From contig BSDZ01000078.1 in the NCBI GenBank assembly GCA_030268105.1, forward strand, positions 4,496,001 to 4,560,000: a stretch of DNA of 64,000 nucleotides, read 5' to 3'. The notes under the pieces were generated by a model, which was given only the letters and a program-made list of their open reading frames with translations, made no database searches and was not told where the DNA came from. Position numbers and translations under genes: made by a program. Origin of the DNA: Volvox africanus (lineage: Eukaryota; Chlorophyta; Chlorophyceae; Chlamydomonadales; Volvocaceae). Positions 60,834-64,000 of the stretch are shown here, piece after piece. How positions within the stretch are numbered: the first letter of the stretch is position 1; every line of letters starts with the position of its first letter.

Positions 60834-63800
60834 ATGGAACGTAACCTTCTGCGACTTGTTGCTGCTATAATCATACTTTCCATCACGCATCCATCTTGGC
60901 ACGCACAAGCTGATGAAGTTTGGAATAATGATCCAGAAAGAACAAGAGTACGTCCTGAGCTACAATGGGACTGGGGCCACACCTACTCGAGTGTAGCAAT
61001 CGACTCGCAGCCGCTAAATAGGTTACTGTCAAGTATGTTTAATTCATATCGCTTCACACTTCCAATAGTGCAACTTGAACGAGCGATAAGCTACCGCGGC
61101 TCCTCGTCGCGTTTACGGCACGTCGTGGGGCGCATGCTGAACGGTGACAACGTGCACGTCGGTGTCATCGGCGGCAGGTAAGTTCCTGTGAGGGTAGGGA
61201 TCAAAGGAAGCCGTAATGGATCCGATAAGAACTCCTTTCAGATGGCGGCGCTCCAGGTGCTCCTCCGCACTCCACAGGGGGGGAACGGATCATCTTATCC
61301 CAGTGCTTGCCGTACCCGTACCACAAGCCCCGTCCCTCGCAACCATCTCTACCATACATGCAATATAATAAACACGCCTGACACATGCCTTCCACCCATC
61401 TCGTTTATTCATCGTACCCCTCCCAACCCTCTCACCATCATCACCACCTCCATCCAGCACCACCAATACCACCATTACCAGCCTCCTGGCCATCGCCATC
61501 TCCATGGCCTACCACCAAACACCAACACCATTACAACCGTCGCTATCAATTCCCATTTATGACGTACACCACACGTCCCTCCAAACCCCCCAACTGTTTG
61601 TTCCGCATGGCACAGCCCCCCCCCCAGCTCATGTGCATGTCACGTGCACGAGGTTCGGCCTAACAAAACCCATAACTTGCCCCCTCCCCTGCCGCATGTG
61701 GATCGGTCTGCAGCATCAGCTGGGGCCACGGAGCGACCAAGCGCGGAGAGAAGGACTGGTTCAGCCACTTTTCGAAATGGCTGGTACGGGAGTGTGTGCA
61801 TGTGTATGTCTATATGTGTACGTGTGTATGTGTATGTGTATGTGGGGGCCTGGGGAAGAGCCGCTGCCTGATACCTGCAGGGCGGACCGACAGCACAGCA
61901 GGGGGGGGAGGCAGACCTTTCATTACACAACATAACAGCGGCAGCGGCGGCTGCGGCGTCAGATGCGGCAGGGGCAGGGGCAGGGGGACGGGGACGGGGA
62001 CGGGGACGGGGAGGGGGGCGGGTGTGATCAACCTGGTGGCCGATCTGCCGGACGCCGTGCGGGACAAGGAGTGGTCTGTGTGGAGGTGCACCCTGCCCCA
62101 CCGTACATCAACATGCCAGTGCATTGGGGCATTACCTTCCAAGCGCGAAATGTAGGAGGGATGATCTAGATTTAAAAACCCTACACACACAGATCCTTTC
62201 CCCGCTGCAGATAGATGCGTTTCCCCGCTCCAACATCACAGCCCGCAATGGCTGTGTGCCGGGCGTGCCGAGCGCCTACATGATGTAAGGCGAAATCTGG
62301 ACCGGAAAGTGCCCACGTCGGGATAGACCCGTGGGTCGGTACGGGTACGGGTACGGCGGCTCTATTGAAATTATTGCAGGCCGGGGCTGACAATCGTTTC
62401 CCGCTGCTAATGGTTTCAAAACCTTTAGTTAGTTTCAGCAGTAGTTGTTCGTTTTGCATTACCATTGGGCGCAACTGCCGTTCTCATGTGTGTGCGCTTG
62501 ATGTTGCGTGCCGTAATGGTGCCGTACGCTCCGCCGCGCCAGCCTCTCTTCCCCTCTCGCTCGATCCCTGGACCTCACATTCTCTCTCCGTTAGCCCGCT
62601 TGTTTTCGTTGATCCCCCTCTCACAGCTTATGCCTGGAGCAGTCTTTGAACCACCAAGATGTGGAGCTGGTGTTCGTTGAGTTCAATCTGAATGACGGCA
62701 CTTCCGACATGATTGTGAACGCGCAGGTTCAGGTGCGACCCGTGGGTCTGGGAGGGTGCGGGCCACAATAAGATCCGGATCTATTGGGTGCCTGGGTAGG
62801 GTGCAGCAGGGGAGGAAGCAGCGGTACTGAGGAGCGCGATGAAAGGGTAGGTGGGGGAGACTTCAGAAAGTGCACTGGGGTCCGGGGGGCTAGGGGAGGT
62901 GGAATTGGTGATGGTGGTGATTTTGGTTTTGGTTTCAGAGCAAGGCGCTGACCTGCCCCTCCAAATGTTGACGTGTCCTTGTGACGAACTGTCTGGCTGG
63001 CGGGCTGACGCGGCGGCGGCGGCGGCGGCGGCGGGACGGGCTGGTGGCTTTCCTTCCCCGACCTCTACAGAGTATTGAGAGGCTCATTCGGCGTATTCTG
63101 GTGCTGCCCCGGCGGCCCGCGGTGGTGCTGCTGCAGACGCCCTCGCACGGGCAGGCGGAGTACCCCGTGGGCCACCCAAAACATGCACCGGGGATGGAGC
63201 ACAAGTGGGTTGCTGGGGTGGGGGGGGGGCAGGGGGGGAAGGCCGGGGGGTAGGTGGGATGGGGGGTGGAAAGACAACGGACCAGGGTAGATGTACACAT
63301 TGATGTAAAATATATTTTCATTATTGATATAATGGATCTGCGGATGTGCGGGTAGTTGGGGGCAATGGCTGAGGTGGAGTGGGTATGTGAAAAAGGGGCC
63401 GCACAGCGATGTTGGTCGTACAAGAGTAAGATTTAACCCGGAGTCCACACACACCCCACACACCACCACCACTAAAAGGGGGAGGATGGAAAGGGTTTCT
63501 GAAGAGCCGTGAGGTCATTACCGGTCTCAATGCCTAATCTCGGGAGTCACCTACTGGAGCCTCAACCCCACCCCAAATTCTTAAATCGTACGATAAAGCC
63601 AGTCCCTCTTATCTCTGCCGTCCGCACCGTCCCACGGGTCGCCCCTCGCCAGGCGCTTTTACGAAACTTTGGAGGATGCGGAGGGTGAGTCGGTTCCGTA
63701 CCGTATCGTACGAAACGGTTTAGAAACCGAGTGCAGAACGGGATCGCTGAATCATTATTTTTAAGCAGACGGTTAAATATGTGCCCGATGGTTTCGGAGG

Positions 63801-64000
63801 TGCTAGGAGGGAGGAGGTATAAGGCCCATGTCAGATACGTGTCATACGCATTACGCAGCCCTACAACTCTCGCAGGATGATGACCCATGGGTTATACGTG
63901 CGGCGAATAAATCATTGCGATTGGCCTCTCCGAACCTTCGTACTGCATTTCGCGCACAGGAGCGGTGGTCCAGTACTACGATGTACAGATGCTGTCACTC
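60834..64000 (+). CDS. Secreted SGNH-hydrolase-like protein (3' end outside window)
   Basis: Exons 60834-61177, 61714-61783, 62211-62284, 62627-62732, 63071-63204, 63653-63684, 63960->64000; all joins keep phase. ATG 60834 opens an N-terminal signal peptide or anchor (L-V-A-A-I-I-I-L-S-I, then H-A-Q-A). The catalytic-like part starts with V-G-V-I-G-G-S-I-S-W-G-H-G, where G-G-S stands at the position of the nucleophile Ser of SGNH block I, followed by W-F-S-H-F-S-K-W-L, R-N-G-C-V-P-G-V-P-S-A-Y-M, L-V-F-V-E-F-N-L-N-D (block III-like N-D) and P-A-V-V-L-L-Q-T-P-S-H-G. The last piece, V-V-Q-Y-Y-D-V, is cut by the window end, so the block V catalytic Asp/His is not seen. Such proteins are a large family in volvocine algae; an esterase or acyltransferase acting on wall or matrix polysaccharide is inference. 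Confidence 0.82.
61966..62017 (+). repeat. GGGGAC-type tandem repeat in intron
   Basis: GGGGCA units followed by GGGGAC units in the 61784-62210 intron of the SGNH-like gene. The exons on either side join in phase without it. Confidence 0.8.

Noticed and set aside
61940..62157. Coding exon reading V-A-D-L-P-D-A-V-R-D-K-E-W in the SGNH-like gene
   Set aside because: The exons at 61714-61783 and 62211-62284 join directly in phase and reproduce the family pattern; this stretch has no matching splice sites.

Overview
The window is nuclear DNA of a volvocine green alga (Volvox/Chlamydomonas relatives). No gene is continuous. Every gene I could rebuild is cut by many short introns with GTGAGT/GTGCGT-type donors and CAG acceptors, and the introns are full of microsatellites, minisatellites and a dispersed repeat. 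The gene content also fits: a PAS-type class III nucleotide cyclase of the kind expanded in volvocine algae, a thylakoid-lumen PsbP-domain protein, and a secreted SGNH-like protein of an algal type. Gene models below were built by hand, joining exons only where reading phase and family homology both agreed; there is no transcript evidence.

Layout. 1-4090 (+): 3' part of an alanine-rich helical protein, poorly resolved at its 5' side. 5655-7653 (-): four-exon secreted protein with a SPARK-like cysteine domain and a possible GPI tail. 7903-8469: long imperfect palindrome. About 9205-17553 (+): FAD-dependent oxidoreductase with a C-terminal Rieske domain, about 16 exons. 20951-21999 (+): small F-box protein. 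26780-37829 (+): PAS-guanylyl cyclase of about 1750 residues; one intron holds a degraded bacterial ABC-transporter fragment and the catalytic Asn is encoded by a 16-nt microexon. 43320-44688 (-): PsbP-domain lumen protein. 45969-53250 (-): complete 14-exon peroxisomal acyl-CoA oxidase ending in the PTS1 tripeptide SRL. 54839-about 58720 (-): RluA-family RNA pseudouridine synthase close to plant PUS5. 60834-64000 (+): SGNH-hydrolase-like secreted protein, cut by the window end.

The genes are ordinary, independently transcribed nuclear genes on both strands. They form no operon or shared pathway; they touch peroxisomal beta-oxidation, chloroplast lumen, cyclic-nucleotide signalling, ubiquitin targeting, RNA modification and the cell surface. 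Between them lie long stretches (17.6-20.9, 22.0-26.8 and 37.8-43.3 kb) where I see no gene.

Most notable: the bacterial ABC-transporter fossil inside the cyclase intron (33339-33611), the catalytic microexon, three likely GC-AG introns, the 567-bp foldback at 7903-8469, and a family of about 350-bp dispersed repeats present four times.
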